Shown here piece by piece: positions 1 to 9,963 of a DNA stretch of 64,000 bases. A model generated the notes under the pieces. The model saw nothing but the letters and a program-made list of their open reading frames with translations, was not told the DNA's origin and searched no databases. The stretch is taken from assembly GCF_004345665.1 (NCBI RefSeq), contig NZ_SLWR01000006.1, forward strand, positions 399,677 to 463,676. The letters run 5' to 3'. A program made the translations under genes and the position numbers. Source of the stretch: Kribbella antiqua (lineage in GTDB: Bacteria; Actinomycetota; Actinomycetes; Propionibacteriales; Kribbellaceae). The stretch's first letter is position 1, and every line of letters begins with the position of its first letter.

Positions 1-18
1 CGAGGCTGGGTCGGGCGC

Positions 19-780
19 CTAGTTCCGGTACACGCGGACGTGGTCGATTTGCATTGACTCTTCGGTGACAGTGGGCGGGATTTGGGCGTAGACGAAGAGG
101 TCGAGGATCAGGGCGTCGCCGGTGCCGGAGTACGGGCCTTGGCGGCAGATTTCTTTGCCGTCCAGGTACCAGATGGTTTGGTCGGGGCCTAGTTGCTGGG
201 CGATGGTGTGCCAGTCGGTGGTGAGGTCGGTGGGGGAGCGATAGGTGCAGCTGCCGCCGCCTGACTGGTGGCTGGTCAGGTAGAGGTTGTAGTGGTTGTC
301 GCTGTAGAACTCGTAGGTGTCCTGCTCGTTGGAGCCGTTCCCGTTCCAGGTCCAGGTCGACGGCCAGAAACCCTTGGCTGACGGGAGTTTGAGCCGCGTC
401 TCGACGTAGTCGCCGGGCTTCACCGCGAACGACTCAGCCGGCTCATGACCGCACGCCTGACCGGTGGTGATCAGACCGCTCGACCACTCGTATCCAGGCT
501 CCGGGTTGTTCTTCCGCGCCGTGATCGTCAGCAGACCGTCCCGCACCGACAATGCGTCCCAGGTGTGCCACTCCAACTGCTGGTTGCCCTTGTTACCGAG
601 GCATCGATCGGCTTCGGCGTTCGAATGAATCGCCCACTTCCCCGGATCGATCGCCGTACCGTCAAACTCATCCGCAAACACCAACCGCCCCGGGCGCTGG
701 TCCGCGACCGCAGTGGCAGCCGGCGCCACGAGCAGACCAATCGCCGCGAACCCGGCCAAGGTGGTAAGTAATTTACGCAT
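19..780 (-). CDS. Secreted glycoside hydrolase family 16 (beta-glucanase type)
   Basis: The protein has about 253 aa and an N-terminal signal peptide (MRKLL, hydrophobic stretch, cut near the AVA-DQ region). The mature part is a single GH16 beta-jelly-roll domain beginning at the EFDGTAIDPGKW segment. The GH16 catalytic signature appears as NEQDTYEF, which keeps the E-x-D-x-x-E spacing of nucleophile and acid/base. GH16 enzymes cleave beta-1,3 or mixed beta-glucans or related polymers; the exact substrate cannot be read here. An ATG nine codons further upstream exists, but I chose the inner one because GGAGGG lies 8-13 bases before it and it starts directly with a signal peptide. No binding module follows the domain. 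Confidence 0.88.
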   Translation of the reverse strand: MRKLLTTLAGFAAIGLLVAPAATAVADQRPGRLVFADEFDGTAIDPGKWAIHSNAEADRCLGNKGNQQLEWHTWDALSVRDGLLTITARKNNPEPGYEWSSGLITTGQACGHEPAESFAVKPGDYVETRLKLPSAKGFWPSTWTWNGNGSNEQDTYEFYSDNHYNLYLTSHQSGGGSCTYRSPTDLTTDWHTIAQQLGPDQTIWYLDGKEICRQGPYSGTGDALILDLFVYAQIPPTVTEESMQIDHVRVYRN

Positions 781-871
781 CAAGCACAACCCTCCGTCAG
801 ACCCCAACGGATCAAACGGTCGCTTGAGTCACGCCAGGTTGTCAACCCCGGCCGGCTGCCCTGGTAAAGCG

Positions 872-1417
872 TCAGATCAGGGCGCCGGACCAGGCGAGGG
901 CTTGTTTGAGCAGTTGCCCGCGGCCACCTTCGAGGTCGGCGAGCAGGCCTGGGTCGAGGGCTTCCTTCGGGGTCAGCCAGGTGAGCTCGAGCGCGTCCTG
1001 GCGCGGGTCGCACTCGCCGGTCACCGGTACGACGTAGACGAGGGCGACGGCGTGCTGACGGGGGTCGTGCAGCGGGCTGATGCCGGGGAGCGGGAAGTAC
1101 TCGGCGACGGTGAACGGCACCGGGCTGACGGGCAACCGCGGGAACGCGGCCGGGCCGAGGTCCTTCTCGATGTTGCGCTCCAGGGCATCGCGGATCGACT
1201 CCCCGTGGAAGACGCGCCCCGACACCAGGGTCCGGATGATCTGGCCGGTCTCTGCCGCTCCGCGGAGCAGAACCCCGACGTGCTCGATCTGGCCGGCGGC
1301 GTCGACGCGCGCCGGGACGGCCTCGACGTACAGGATCGGCACCCGCGAACGGGTCTCCTCGAGGGCGAACTCGGACAGCCAGCCGGGGTTCGGGTCAGGC
1401 GTGCGCAGGGAACTCAT
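872..1417 (-). CDS. DUF4916 Nudix-like protein
   Basis: The 181-aa protein matches the actinobacterial DUF4916 family in nearly every conserved block: WLSEFALEETR near the start, PILYVEAVP, the stretch GRVFHGESIRDALERN, VAEYFPLPG, HDPRQHAVALVYVVPV and the DALELTWLTPKEA end. The GRVFHGES...ERN segment resembles a degenerate Nudix box (GX5EX7REUXEEXGU) but lacks its full acidic REUXEE core, so hydrolase activity is uncertain. It is cytosolic, with no signal or membrane segment. It lies alone, running in the same direction as the AraC gene upstream. Confidence 0.8.
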   Translation of the reverse strand: MSSLRTPDPNPGWLSEFALEETRSRVPILYVEAVPARVDAAGQIEHVGVLLRGAAETGQIIRTLVSGRVFHGESIRDALERNIEKDLGPAAFPRLPVSPVPFTVAEYFPLPGISPLHDPRQHAVALVYVVPVTGECDPRQDALELTWLTPKEALDPGLLADLEGGRGQLLKQALAWSGALI

Positions 1418-1505
1418 GGTGCCTATCTTTGCCCATCGCCCCCAACCCCCGGGCAGAGGCGCGAGTCGGTGGACACAAGCCGGGTCCGTGGCCGCGCGGG
1501 GGTTG

Positions 1506-2150
1506 TCAGGGGCGGAAGGTGGCGCGGTAGTGGGTGGGGCTCAGGCCGAAGGTGGTGCGGAAGCGGCGGGTGGCGTGGCTTGGGTCGTGCCAGCCGACCA
1601 GGGCGCCGATCGCGGCGATCGGCAGCTCGGTCTCGATGAGCAGACCGGCGGCGCGTTCGGCGCGGAGGCGGTTGAGGTACGCCATCGGGGAGATGCCGGC
1701 GGTCCGGCCGAACAGCCGGACCAGGTATCCCGGCGCGAGATTCACCAGCCCGGCCAGCCGGTCCAGCGTCCACGGCTCGTCGATACTTGCCTCCAGCAAT
1801 CGCATCGCGTGCTGAACCGCCGGATGAGCCGGCTCCGGCGAGTCGCCGCCCCGCACCAGCGCTCCGGACAGCAAGCCGAACACGTCCGGCCCCAGGTAGG
1901 CGTTGCGCAGCACCAGCCCGTCGCAGTCGGTGTATCCGTGCCACTCACCCGGCCTGAGGACAACGACCGAATCGGGCTCGAGCGCGACTTCGCCGGCGGC
2001 CGAGAGGTGGGTGCCACGGCCGGCGACCACGACCGCGATCTCGAAGAACGCGTGGCTGTGCGGGGCGACGTCGGCGACCAGCTCGATCCGTTCACCAGCG
2101 ACCGGGAGGCGCGGGTCGGGGAAGACCTCACTGCTGAGGACGTTGTGCAC
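1506..2150 (-). CDS. AraC-family transcriptional regulator
   Basis: The 214-aa protein has an N-terminal cupin-like sensing half (HSHAFFEIAVVVAGRGTH, LRPGEWHGY) and a C-terminal AraC double helix-turn-helix from about residue 110. The last helix carries the family signature GWHDPSHATRRFRTTFGLSPTHYR. The start is GTG, preceded by GGAGGTG. It is transcribed away from the PhyH-type dioxygenase gene, with about 117 bases between the two starts. It therefore probably controls that gene and itself. AraC proteins of this layout usually respond to a small sugar or acid; the ligand is unknown. Confidence 0.88.
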   Translation of the reverse strand: MHNVLSSEVFPDPRLPVAGERIELVADVAPHSHAFFEIAVVVAGRGTHLSAAGEVALEPDSVVVLRPGEWHGYTDCDGLVLRNAYLGPDVFGLLSGALVRGGDSPEPAHPAVQHAMRLLEASIDEPWTLDRLAGLVNLAPGYLVRLFGRTAGISPMAYLNRLRAERAAGLLIETELPIAAIGALVGWHDPSHATRRFRTTFGLSPTHYRATFRP

Positions 2151-2267
2151 TCGGCACCTCCGAGGTCAGGATCAGTCAAGTAGTGGTCAATGGTCGTCTG
2201 TCGCCCGAAGCCTAGGTGCATGAGGCTGGAATCACATTTCCACCAACGGATTCCGAGGAGCCAGCCG

Positions 2268-3035
2268 ATGACCACGACCGACGATACGACACTGCTCACC
2301 CTGGATGAAGAGACCATTTCGGCCTATCGCCGCGACGGCGTCGTCCGGATCCGGAACATCATCAGCCCCGACGAGGCGGCCCGGTTCCGGGACGCGGCCG
2401 CGGCGGCGAGCGGGTTCGCCAAGGACAACGCGACCGGCTCGTCGTCGGCGATTTTCAATCAGTACGTCAACATCTGGCGACAGGACGGCGTACTGCGCGA
2501 GCTCACCCTGCACGCACGGCTTGCCGCCGCGGCGACCGCGCTCGCCGGGGTTCCGCTGCGGATCTGGCACGACCAGGTGCTGATCAAGCCGCCGCACAAC
2601 GGCGCCGCCACCGAGTTCCACCAGGACGCGCCGTACTGGCCGCATGCCGGTTCGCGGGCTTCGTTGTCCGCCTGGGTGGCGCTGGTCGACGTACCAGTGG
2701 AGCGCGGGTGCATGACGTTCATCCCGGGCTCGCACGATCACACCGGCCTGCGGCGGCAGGACCTGTCGGATCGCGACGACCTGTTCCGCGCCGCGCCGGA
2801 CCTGCGCTGGGAGGAGCGGCTGACCATCCCGTTGCGAGCCGGCGACTGCACCTTCCACAACGCCTACCTGGCCCATTCCGCAACACCGAACCTCACCGAC
2901 GACCCCCGGATCGCCCACGTCGCGATCTACATCGACGCCGATACGACGTACACCGGCGCTCCGCACGTGGTCACCGACGGACTCGGCCTGACGATCGGTG
3001 CACCTCTAGACCACGAGTTGTTCCCAAGGGTCTGA
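2268..3035 (+). CDS. Phytanoyl-CoA dioxygenase (PhyH) family Fe(II)/2-oxoglutarate oxygenase
   Basis: The protein has 255 aa. The double-stranded beta-helix facial triad is visible as FHQDAPYW (His and Asp) and a distal His in NAYLAHSATPN; the nearby Arg in TDDPRIAHVAIY would bind 2-oxoglutarate. The upstream reading frame is open for 26 more codons, but I chose the ATG of MTTTDD because GAGGAG sits about 10 bases before it. PhyH-family enzymes hydroxylate small organic substrates, and the substrate is not predictable here. The divergent AraC regulator suggests an inducible catabolic role. The next gene, an MFS transporter, follows after about 30 bases and may be co-transcribed. Confidence 0.85.
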   Translation: MTTTDDTTLLTLDEETISAYRRDGVVRIRNIISPDEAARFRDAAAAASGFAKDNATGSSSAIFNQYVNIWRQDGVLRELTLHARLAAAATALAGVPLRIWHDQVLIKPPHNGAATEFHQDAPYWPHAGSRASLSAWVALVDVPVERGCMTFIPGSHDHTGLRRQDLSDRDDLFRAAPDLRWEERLTIPLRAGDCTFHNAYLAHSATPNLTDDPRIAHVAIYIDADTTYTGAPHVVTDGLGLTIGAPLDHELFPRV

Positions 3036-3064
3036 GGGTTCACGGCGTGACATAAGTTGCCAGT

Positions 3065-4297
3065 GTGCGTTTGCTGACTGACATCCGACCGCTGCGGGAG
3101 TCGCCGGAGTTCCGGCGGCTCTGGGTGGGATCGACGGTGTCGCAGCTCGGGCAGCAGATGACCGCGGTGACGGTCTCGATCCAGGTGTACGCGCTGACCG
3201 GCTCGACCTTTGCGGTCGGGCTGGTCGGCTTGTGCTCGCTCGTCCCGCTGATCGTGTTCGGGTTGTACGGCGGTGCGATGGCAGACGCGATCGACCGTCG
3301 TACGCTCGCGCTCGTCTCGTCGGCGGGGCTCTGGCTGCTGTCGATGATCCTCGTGCTGCAGTCCCAGTTGGAGTGGAACCAGGTGGGGATCCTGTACGGT
3401 GTCGTCGCCTGTCAGTCGGCGTGTTTCGCGGTGAACAACCCGGCGCGGTCGGCGATCATCCCGCGGCTGATCCGGCCCGAGCTGTTGCCGGCGGCGAACA
3501 CGCTCAGCCAGGCCGCGTTCAACCTGGGCTTCACTGCCGGGCCGCTGCTGGGCGCTGCGGTGATCGCGTGGCACGGGTTCGCGGCGGCGTACCTGATCGA
3601 TGTGATCACCTTCACCACCGCGCTGTACGCGCTGTTCCGGCTGCCACCGGTGCCGCCGACCGGATCGGTACGGCGGGCCGGGCTGCGGTCGGTGCTCGAA
3701 GGGTTCACGTTCCTGCGCGCGGCGCCGGCGCTGCTGGCGACCTTCCTCGCGGACATCCTCGCGATGGTGTTCGCGCAACCGCGGGCGCTGTTCCCGGCGG
3801 TCGCGGGTGCGTTCTTCGGCGGTGGCGTGCGTACGGTCGGACTGTTGCAAGCGGCCCCGGCGATCGGAGCACTGCTCGGCGTCGTCTTCTCCGGCTGGGT
3901 GACGCGGGTACGACGCCAGGGCGTGGCGATCGTGGCCGCGATCACGGTGTACGCCGCTGCGGTCGGACTGTTCGGCTTGTCACGCACGATCTGGCTCGGC
4001 GTCACGCTGCTCGCGTTATCAGGCGCCGCGGACATGGTCAGCTCCGCCTACCGCAACACAGTCCTGCAGTCCGCCGCGCCCGATGCGATGCGCGGCCGCC
4101 TCCAGGGCGTCTTCATCGTCGTCGTTGCCGGCGGCCCGCGCCTGGGTGACTTCGTCGCGGGTACGACGGCCAGCCTGACCACCCCGACGATCGCACTGCT
4201 CGGCGGAGCGACCGCCTGCATCGTGGGCCTGCTCCTCTTGCTGTCCCGCAACCGGCCGTTCCGCGTCTACGACTCCAGAACCCGGTTACTCAGTTAG
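3065..4297 (+). CDS. MFS transporter (MFS_3/EntS-like)
   Basis: This 410-aa integral membrane protein has about twelve hydrophobic segments. The N-terminal block ESPEFRRLWVGSTVSQLGQQM and the A-like motif around GGAMADAIDRR are typical of the EntS/MFS_3 group of exporters. The start is GTG. The gene ends in a 4-base convergent overlap with the gene on the other strand. It begins 30 bases after the dioxygenase, so the two may form one transcript under the AraC regulator. Substrate unknown; EntS relatives export siderophores or hydrophobic compounds. Confidence 0.85.
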   Translation: MRLLTDIRPLRESPEFRRLWVGSTVSQLGQQMTAVTVSIQVYALTGSTFAVGLVGLCSLVPLIVFGLYGGAMADAIDRRTLALVSSAGLWLLSMILVLQSQLEWNQVGILYGVVACQSACFAVNNPARSAIIPRLIRPELLPAANTLSQAAFNLGFTAGPLLGAAVIAWHGFAAAYLIDVITFTTALYALFRLPPVPPTGSVRRAGLRSVLEGFTFLRAAPALLATFLADILAMVFAQPRALFPAVAGAFFGGGVRTVGLLQAAPAIGALLGVVFSGWVTRVRRQGVAIVAAITVYAAAVGLFGLSRTIWLGVTLLALSGAADMVSSAYRNTVLQSAAPDAMRGRLQGVFIVVVAGGPRLGDFVAGTTASLTTPTIALLGGATACIVGLLLLLSRNRPFRVYDSRTRLLS

Positions 4298-5190
4298 CCC
4301 CCGGTGACCAGCTTCTTCAGCACGGTCGGCCAGGAGTCGACGTCCGGGTTGATCTCCTTGACAGGTTTGTCGCCGACGGTGACGATCTCGCGATCGCCGA
4401 GCGGCTTCTTCAGCTTGACCGCGGTCAGCGAGATGTCGTCGGACGGCGGGCACGGCGAGTCGGAGTCGATCAGCACCGAGATCCGGTCCGCTTCTTCTTT
4501 GACCTTCAGGTCGAGGTTGCACTCCATGCTGGTGCCGATCAGCAGGTCGGACTCGTCGTACTTCGGTGCGTTCTGGATCCAGCGCAAGTACGTCGGCTTC
4601 TTGCCACGGACCAGCTGATACGCCACCACCGGCTGCTGCTTGGTCTCGAACGCCTCGCCGCTGCCGTCGCCGAAGAAGCTGCCGTAGATCTTGTTGACGC
4701 ACGGATCCTTGTCCGCCTTGCCGTCGATCGCACCCCACGCCTTGGCCGCCTCGTAGCAGCCGTTCGCCTCCCGGTTCAGTACGACGTTGAACCCGATCAG
4801 CGCGACCGCGGCGCAGACCATGAAGATGGCGAGCATCCGTCGCGACTTGATCTGCTGCGGCCCGAGTACGCCGGCGGCCTGCTCGGCTCGGGTCGGCTCA
4901 GCGTCTGCTGGTGGCTGTTCCGGAGGTACGCCGGCGTGCTGCGGCTGACCGGCGTACGCGCCGACCGCGACAGGCTGGCGGCTCTCTGCCTTTGGCCCCG
5001 CCGCCTTGGCCGATGCCTCGGCGAGCTCCAGGCTGGCGTCCGGGAACTGGCGGAACAAGGCCAGGATCGAGCTGGTCCACTGCGGATTGATCAGCGTGGG
5101 GATCGCGTAGAGCAGGATCAGGCCCACGATGACGGCGATGGCTGGGAGGAGCGACCAGTAATTTCGCACGGCAGCAAGATACGGGGCCAT
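4294..5190 (-). CDS. Membrane protein with two TM segments, unknown function
   Basis: I do not recognise this about 298-aa protein. It has a TM helix near residues 15-35 (LLPAIAVIVGLILLYAIPTL). A Pro/Ala-rich linker of about 100 residues follows, then a second TM helix (MLAIFMVCAAVALIGFNVVL). The C-terminal domain is of mixed alpha/beta character and has several cysteines (NGCYEAAK, DPCVNK, SMECNL, DSPCPPS), which suggests an exported, disulphide-containing domain. The frame is open further upstream, but starting at MAPYLAAV avoids overlapping the divergent IclR gene. It could bind a cell-wall or solute ligand; nothing in the sequence shows which. Confidence 0.7.
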   Translation of the reverse strand: MAPYLAAVRNYWSLLPAIAVIVGLILLYAIPTLINPQWTSSILALFRQFPDASLELAEASAKAAGPKAESRQPVAVGAYAGQPQHAGVPPEQPPADAEPTRAEQAAGVLGPQQIKSRRMLAIFMVCAAVALIGFNVVLNREANGCYEAAKAWGAIDGKADKDPCVNKIYGSFFGDGSGEAFETKQQPVVAYQLVRGKKPTYLRWIQNAPKYDESDLLIGTSMECNLDLKVKEEADRISVLIDSDSPCPPSDDISLTAVKLKKPLGDREIVTVGDKPVKEINPDVDSWPTVLKKLVTGG

Positions 5191-5224
5191 CGGGCCGTGA
5201 CCGAAAACCGGATACGCTTCGGAG

Positions 5225-5869
5225 GTGCCCGCAGAGACGTCCCAAACCCTCGACCGGGGGCTCACCGTCCTCGAGTTGCTGGCGGACGCGCCGGACGGAC
5301 TCTCGATCACGGAGCTCGCGGCCGCGCTGGGCGTCAGCCGAACCGTGGTCTATCGCTTGGTGAACACGCTGGAGCTGCATCGTCTGGTCCGTCGCGACAG
5401 TGAGGGGCGAGCGCGGCTCGGGCTCGCGGTGCTGCACTACAGTCGCCGCGTCCAGCCGACTCTTCGTGACGCAGCGTTGCCAGTACTGCGTTCTCTCGCG
5501 GAGGACACGGGCGCTACGGCGCATCTCACTGTTGCTGATGGTGACGAGGCGCTCGCCATCGCGGTGATCGAGCCGAGCTGGACCGACTTCCACGTGTCCT
5601 ACCGGATGGGCTCCCGGCACGCGCTCGACCAGGGCGCCGCCGGCAAGGCGATCCTGGCCGGCCGCCGCAAACCCGACCCCGCCGGCCGCCCCTTCGTCGT
5701 CACCTCCGGCGAACTCCAGGCCGGCGCCCAAGGCGTCTCGTCCCCAGTCCTTGGCGTCCCCGGCGTAGAGGCCTCCATCGGCGTAGTCGTCCTCGGCAAG
5801 CTGGACCGCGACTTCGTCGGCCCCCGAGTAGCCCGAGCCGCAGTAGAAGTAGCCAAACGCCTCGCCTAA
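5225..5869 (+). CDS. IclR-family transcriptional regulator
   Basis: The 214-aa protein has an N-terminal winged helix (LDRGLTVLELLAD; ITELAAALGVSRTVVYRLVNTL) and a C-terminal IclR effector domain with the YRMGSRHALDQGAAGKAIL motif. The effector domain is shorter than in most IclR proteins (about 180 residues) and may be trimmed at its end. The start is GTG. The last 40 codons use GTA and GCA unusually often compared with the rest of the gene. The stop overlaps the convergent Lrp gene by 4 bases. Target genes are unknown; the nearby tyrosine-catabolic genes are one possibility. Confidence 0.83.
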   Translation: MPAETSQTLDRGLTVLELLADAPDGLSITELAAALGVSRTVVYRLVNTLELHRLVRRDSEGRARLGLAVLHYSRRVQPTLRDAALPVLRSLAEDTGATAHLTVADGDEALAIAVIEPSWTDFHVSYRMGSRHALDQGAAGKAILAGRRKPDPAGRPFVVTSGELQAGAQGVSSPVLGVPGVEASIGVVVLGKLDRDFVGPRVARAAVEVAKRLA

Positions 5870-6336
5870 CTTTCGGTGGCCGCCTCCACCAGCGGTAGCA
5901 CGCGGTGGGGGATTTGTTCGGCGAGGGCGATGACCGTGGATGCTCGTTGGATGCCTCGGACGATGACTACCTGGTCGATGACGCGTTGGAGGTCGGCGTT
6001 CGAGCGAGCCACGATCCGGCACCAGAGGTCTTCGGCGCCGGTGATGGTGTGGACCTCCAGCACCTCCGGGATCCCGGCGAGCGCCTCGGCGACTGTGGTG
6101 TGGCCTGAGCCCTGCTCGATCTGGAGGGTGGCGAACGCCGTCACCGGGTAGCCGATCGCGGACGTGTCGATGTCCGGACCCCACCCTCGTACGACGCCGT
6201 CGCGCTGCAACCGGTCGAGCCGCGCCTGCACCGTGCCTCGCGCGACCCCCAGCCGCCGCGACGCCTCCAGCACCCCGACGCGCGGCTCGGCCGCGAACAA
6301 CCCGAGGATCCGGGCGTCCAGCGCATCCACCGGCAT
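5866..6336 (-). CDS. Lrp/AsnC-family regulator, probable regulator of hpd
   Basis: The 156-aa protein has an N-terminal AsnC helix-turn-helix (LDARILGLFAAEPRVGVLEA; LGVARGTVQARLDRLQRDGVV) and a C-terminal RAM ligand-binding domain (VTAFATLQIEQG, EVLEVHTITGAEDLWCRI). A well-placed GGGGAGG upstream supports the start at MPVDALDAR. It is divergent from hpd, and the 150-base shared region holds a 15-base palindrome and two phased direct repeats. Lrp proteins often sense amino acids, so a tyrosine- or phenylalanine-responsive switch for hpd is a reasonable inference. Confidence 0.87.
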   Translation of the reverse strand: MPVDALDARILGLFAAEPRVGVLEASRRLGVARGTVQARLDRLQRDGVVRGWGPDIDTSAIGYPVTAFATLQIEQGSGHTTVAEALAGIPEVLEVHTITGAEDLWCRIVARSNADLQRVIDQVVIVRGIQRASTVIALAEQIPHRVLPLVEAATES

Positions 6337-6352
6337 ACCTGCCTCCCCGGAG

Positions 6353-6367
6353 TGGTCAGACTGACCA
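6353..6367. promoter_or_regulatory. Perfect 15-base palindrome in the lrp-hpd intergenic region
   Basis: TGGTCAGACTGACCA is a perfect inverted repeat (6-base arms, 3-base centre), 17 bases upstream of the Lrp-type gene start. It is a likely operator of that gene. Binding is inferred from position and symmetry only. Confidence 0.5.
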
Positions 6368-6372
6368 AATAG

Positions 6373-7689
<1,317 letters not shown>

Positions 7690-7700
7690 GATCCCTGGCA

Positions 7701-7730
7701 GCGGTGCCCGATAGCAGGTGCGGGCACCGC
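7701..7730 (+). terminator. Terminator hairpin of hpd
   Basis: GCGGTGCCCG and CGGGCACCGC form a perfect 10-base stem around a 10-base loop, beginning 11 bases after the hpd stop. A short T-rich tail (TTGTCCTC) follows, typical of GC-rich terminators. Confidence 0.75.
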
Positions 7731-7871
7731 TTGTCCTCGGTTAAGCGCTTGATTGCAAATGGATACGGCGTGTCGCCGTCCGATTACCGGAATGACTGTC
7801 GGGGCAGAGGCTGTTCGCGTAATGTGCCCGGTGAATGTGCGTCGGGGCGTACATTCAGGAAGGGTTTCGTC

Positions 7872-8342
7872 ATGAAGACACTGGGCATTCTGCTCAGCAC
7901 CGCGGGCCTGGCCGGGATGGGCGCGTTCGCCCTCGCGGCACCGGCCCAGGCGGCCCAGGCCGCCTCCTGTTCGGGTGCGAGAACCATCGACTCGGCGCCG
8001 ATGTTGCGCGACCACAAACCACCCAGCTGGGGAACCGTCCGCCTGGTCCGGGACAACTGCTACCAGTACTGGGTCGAGGTCCGCATGGCGTCGCCGATGC
8101 CGGCCAATGCACGGGCCAACGGCTACCTGGTCCAGTACGGCGGCGCGAACGACGGGCGGGTGCTCAGCTGTGACAGCAGTGGCGGCAACGGCGCAGTGCT
8201 CCAGGGCCAGCGCACTTGTCGCACGCCCAAGGTGAAGGCGCCCGGTAGCAGCATCACCTTCGCCGCCATCGGCCGGGAGTTCCACAACTACGGCGGCGGC
8301 TACGAGGAGATCTCCGAGAACTCCACGTCGCGCACTCGCTGA
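7872..8342 (+). CDS. Small secreted protein, unknown function
   Basis: The 156-aa product starts with a textbook signal peptide (MKTLGILLSTAGLAGMG, AAPAQAAQA). The mature part has four cysteines (ASCSGAR, DNCYQY, LSCDSS, RTCRTP), consistent with two disulphides, and many Tyr, Gly and Asn residues. I do not recognise a family; its size and content resemble the small extracellular proteins common in actinomycetes. The gene has its own upstream region of about 180 bases after the hpd terminator. AGGAAGGG precedes the ATG by about 10 bases. A perfect hairpin lies about 70 bases downstream. Confidence 0.75.
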   Translation: MKTLGILLSTAGLAGMGAFALAAPAQAAQAASCSGARTIDSAPMLRDHKPPSWGTVRLVRDNCYQYWVEVRMASPMPANARANGYLVQYGGANDGRVLSCDSSGGNGAVLQGQRTCRTPKVKAPGSSITFAAIGREFHNYGGGYEEISENSTSRTR

Positions 8343-8408
8343 CACCCCCAGCCACCACCTCCTACCGCTGGGTAAACATTAGGCTCCACGTATGAGCGAC
8401 GTGGGCGA

Positions 8409-8440
8409 GCGCCTGAGGCAGTTGTTGCTGCCTCAGGCGC
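8409..8440. terminator. Perfect 13-base hairpin
   Basis: GCGCCTGAGGCAG and CTGCCTCAGGCGC pair perfectly around the loop TTGTTG. It lies between the secreted protein and the cseA-like gene and probably ends transcription of the former. The tail is only weakly T-rich. Confidence 0.6.
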
Positions 8441-8595
8441 TTCCGCCTGCCCGGACGGTTGCCGAGCCACCGGCGTACGAGCGCTGTGATTCAACCGCAA
8501 CGGAACTGCCGGGGCCATTCGACGTCCACGGCCGTCGAATGTGACGTCCGGCCAGCACTATGGAAGGTAGTTGTCTGAATCTCCCGGGGGAATCG

Positions 8596-9255
8596 ATGAG
8601 GCAGGGTAGGAGGCGCCCTATGCGCATGTGGCGAACCGGGCGCGCCGCCTCATCGGCCGCCGGCCTGCGCCGCGCCTTGCTGCCCGCGGTGGCGACTGTC
8701 CTCGCCCTGACCGCTCTCTCGGCCTGCGCGAACGGCGGCGGGCTGCGCGTCGAGGGCGCCGAGCCCACCGCGACCAGCTCCTCGCCGACACAGCCCTCGG
8801 TGATGGGTACCAGCGGGCCGGAGCGGACGCCCGCGCGACCCGCCAGCCTGGCCGAGATCCGGCTGAAACTGCTCGCCGACAAGCGCCTCGACACCTACTC
8901 GCGGACAGTTCTCGCGAAATGTGTGGTGATTTCGCGTTGCCTCAGCCAGGGTCCGTCCGTTGATGTTATGCACAACGGTGTCGGCCAGGAGGTCGTCTTC
9001 ATCCACACCCTGGACAAGTTCGTCTTCGGCGTCTTCCTGATCGCGCTCGAACCGGCTGGTCCGCGGCGGATTTGGAGTCTGAAGGTCGATCAGCCGACGA
9101 TCAATGCCAGCCCGGTGGGCGACCTGGTGGTGGAGTCGAAGATCTTCACCATCGACGACAAGGTCTGCTGCCCGTCGGGCCGGAGGGTCGAGATCTACCG
9201 TTGGAACGGCCGTCAGATGACCAAGGTGAGCTCGCAGGACCAAAAGGGAGACTGA
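8596..9255 (+). CDS. cseA: Lipoprotein, CseA-like
   Basis: This is a predicted lipoprotein of about 219 aa with a basic N-terminus, a hydrophobic stretch (LLPAVATVLALTALSAC) and the lipobox LSAC. A Ser/Thr/Pro-rich linker follows, then a domain with a CC pair (DKVCCPSG). In Streptomyces, CseA is a lipoprotein encoded just before cseB-cseC that dampens the sigma-E envelope-stress response. Here the position, lipobox and neighbours match that role, although I cannot align the globular domain to CseA. I chose the ATG preceded by GGGGGAA. The response regulator starts 5 bases after the stop, so the three genes are one operon. Confidence 0.7.
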   Translation: MRQGRRRPMRMWRTGRAASSAAGLRRALLPAVATVLALTALSACANGGGLRVEGAEPTATSSSPTQPSVMGTSGPERTPARPASLAEIRLKLLADKRLDTYSRTVLAKCVVISRCLSQGPSVDVMHNGVGQEVVFIHTLDKFVFGVFLIALEPAGPRRIWSLKVDQPTINASPVGDLVVESKIFTIDDKVCCPSGRRVEIYRWNGRQMTKVSSQDQKGD

Positions 9256-9260
9256 ATTCG

Positions 9261-9959
9261 GTGGTACCGGAAGAACCGGCAGCGCGCATTCTCATGGTCG
9301 AGGACGACGCGGTGATCCGTGAGGCGACCCAGTTGACTCTCGAACGGCACGGCTACGACGTCACCACGGCCGAGGACGGCCTGGAGGCGATCGAGCGATT
9401 CGAGAAGATCCATCCGGACGTGGTGATGCTCGACATCATGCTGCCCGGCCTGGACGGGATCTCGGTGTGCCGCCGGGTCCGGGAGACCAGCACGGTCCCG
9501 ATCGTGATGGTGTCCGCCCGCGGCGACGCGCTGGACGTCGTACTCGGGCTGGAAGCGGGCGCGGACGACTACGTGACCAAACCCTTCGACACGCAGGTCC
9601 TGGTGGCCCGGCTGCGCGCGGTGATGCGGCGTGCGGTCGCCGATCCGGAGCGGCCGGCGCCGACTGCCGGTTCCGGCGTCGAGTCCTTCGGCGACCTCGA
9701 GCTGGACCGGGAGGCCTTGGAGGTACGGCGCGGTGGCTCGACCGTCCAGCTGACGCCGACCGAGCTCAAGTTGCTGATCGAGTTCGCCAACAATCCGGGT
9801 GTGGTGCTGAGCAGGTCCACGCTGCTGCAGCGGGTCTGGGACTACGAGTGGGGTGGCGACGGCCGCCTGGTCGACGTCCACCTGCAGCGGTTGCGGACCA
9901 AGATCGGCGCGGATCGCATCGAAACGGTCCGCGGATTCGGATACAAGCTGCGAGCCTAG
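9261..9959 (+). CDS. cseB: OmpR-family response regulator, CseB ortholog
   Basis: The 232-aa protein has a receiver domain with the acidic pocket VEDD, phospho-acceptor Asp58 (VMLDIMLPGLDG) and the conserved Lys in DYVTKPFD. It has a C-terminal winged-helix DNA-binding domain (LTPTELKLLIEF; VDVHLQRLRTKIG; TVRGFGYKL). The receiver is very close to Streptomyces CseB from memory (VIREATQL, VLGLEAGADDYVTKPFD). It starts with GTG 5 bases after the lipoprotein gene, with AAAGGGAGA upstream. It is probably phosphorylated by the kinase encoded next and controls envelope-stress genes. In Streptomyces its main target is sigE, which is not visible in this window. Confidence 0.9.
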   Translation: MVPEEPAARILMVEDDAVIREATQLTLERHGYDVTTAEDGLEAIERFEKIHPDVVMLDIMLPGLDGISVCRRVRETSTVPIVMVSARGDALDVVLGLEAGADDYVTKPFDTQVLVARLRAVMRRAVADPERPAPTAGSGVESFGDLELDREALEVRRGGSTVQLTPTELKLLIEFANNPGVVLSRSTLLQRVWDYEWGGDGRLVDVHLQRLRTKIGADRIETVRGFGYKLRA

Positions 9960-9963
9960 GAAT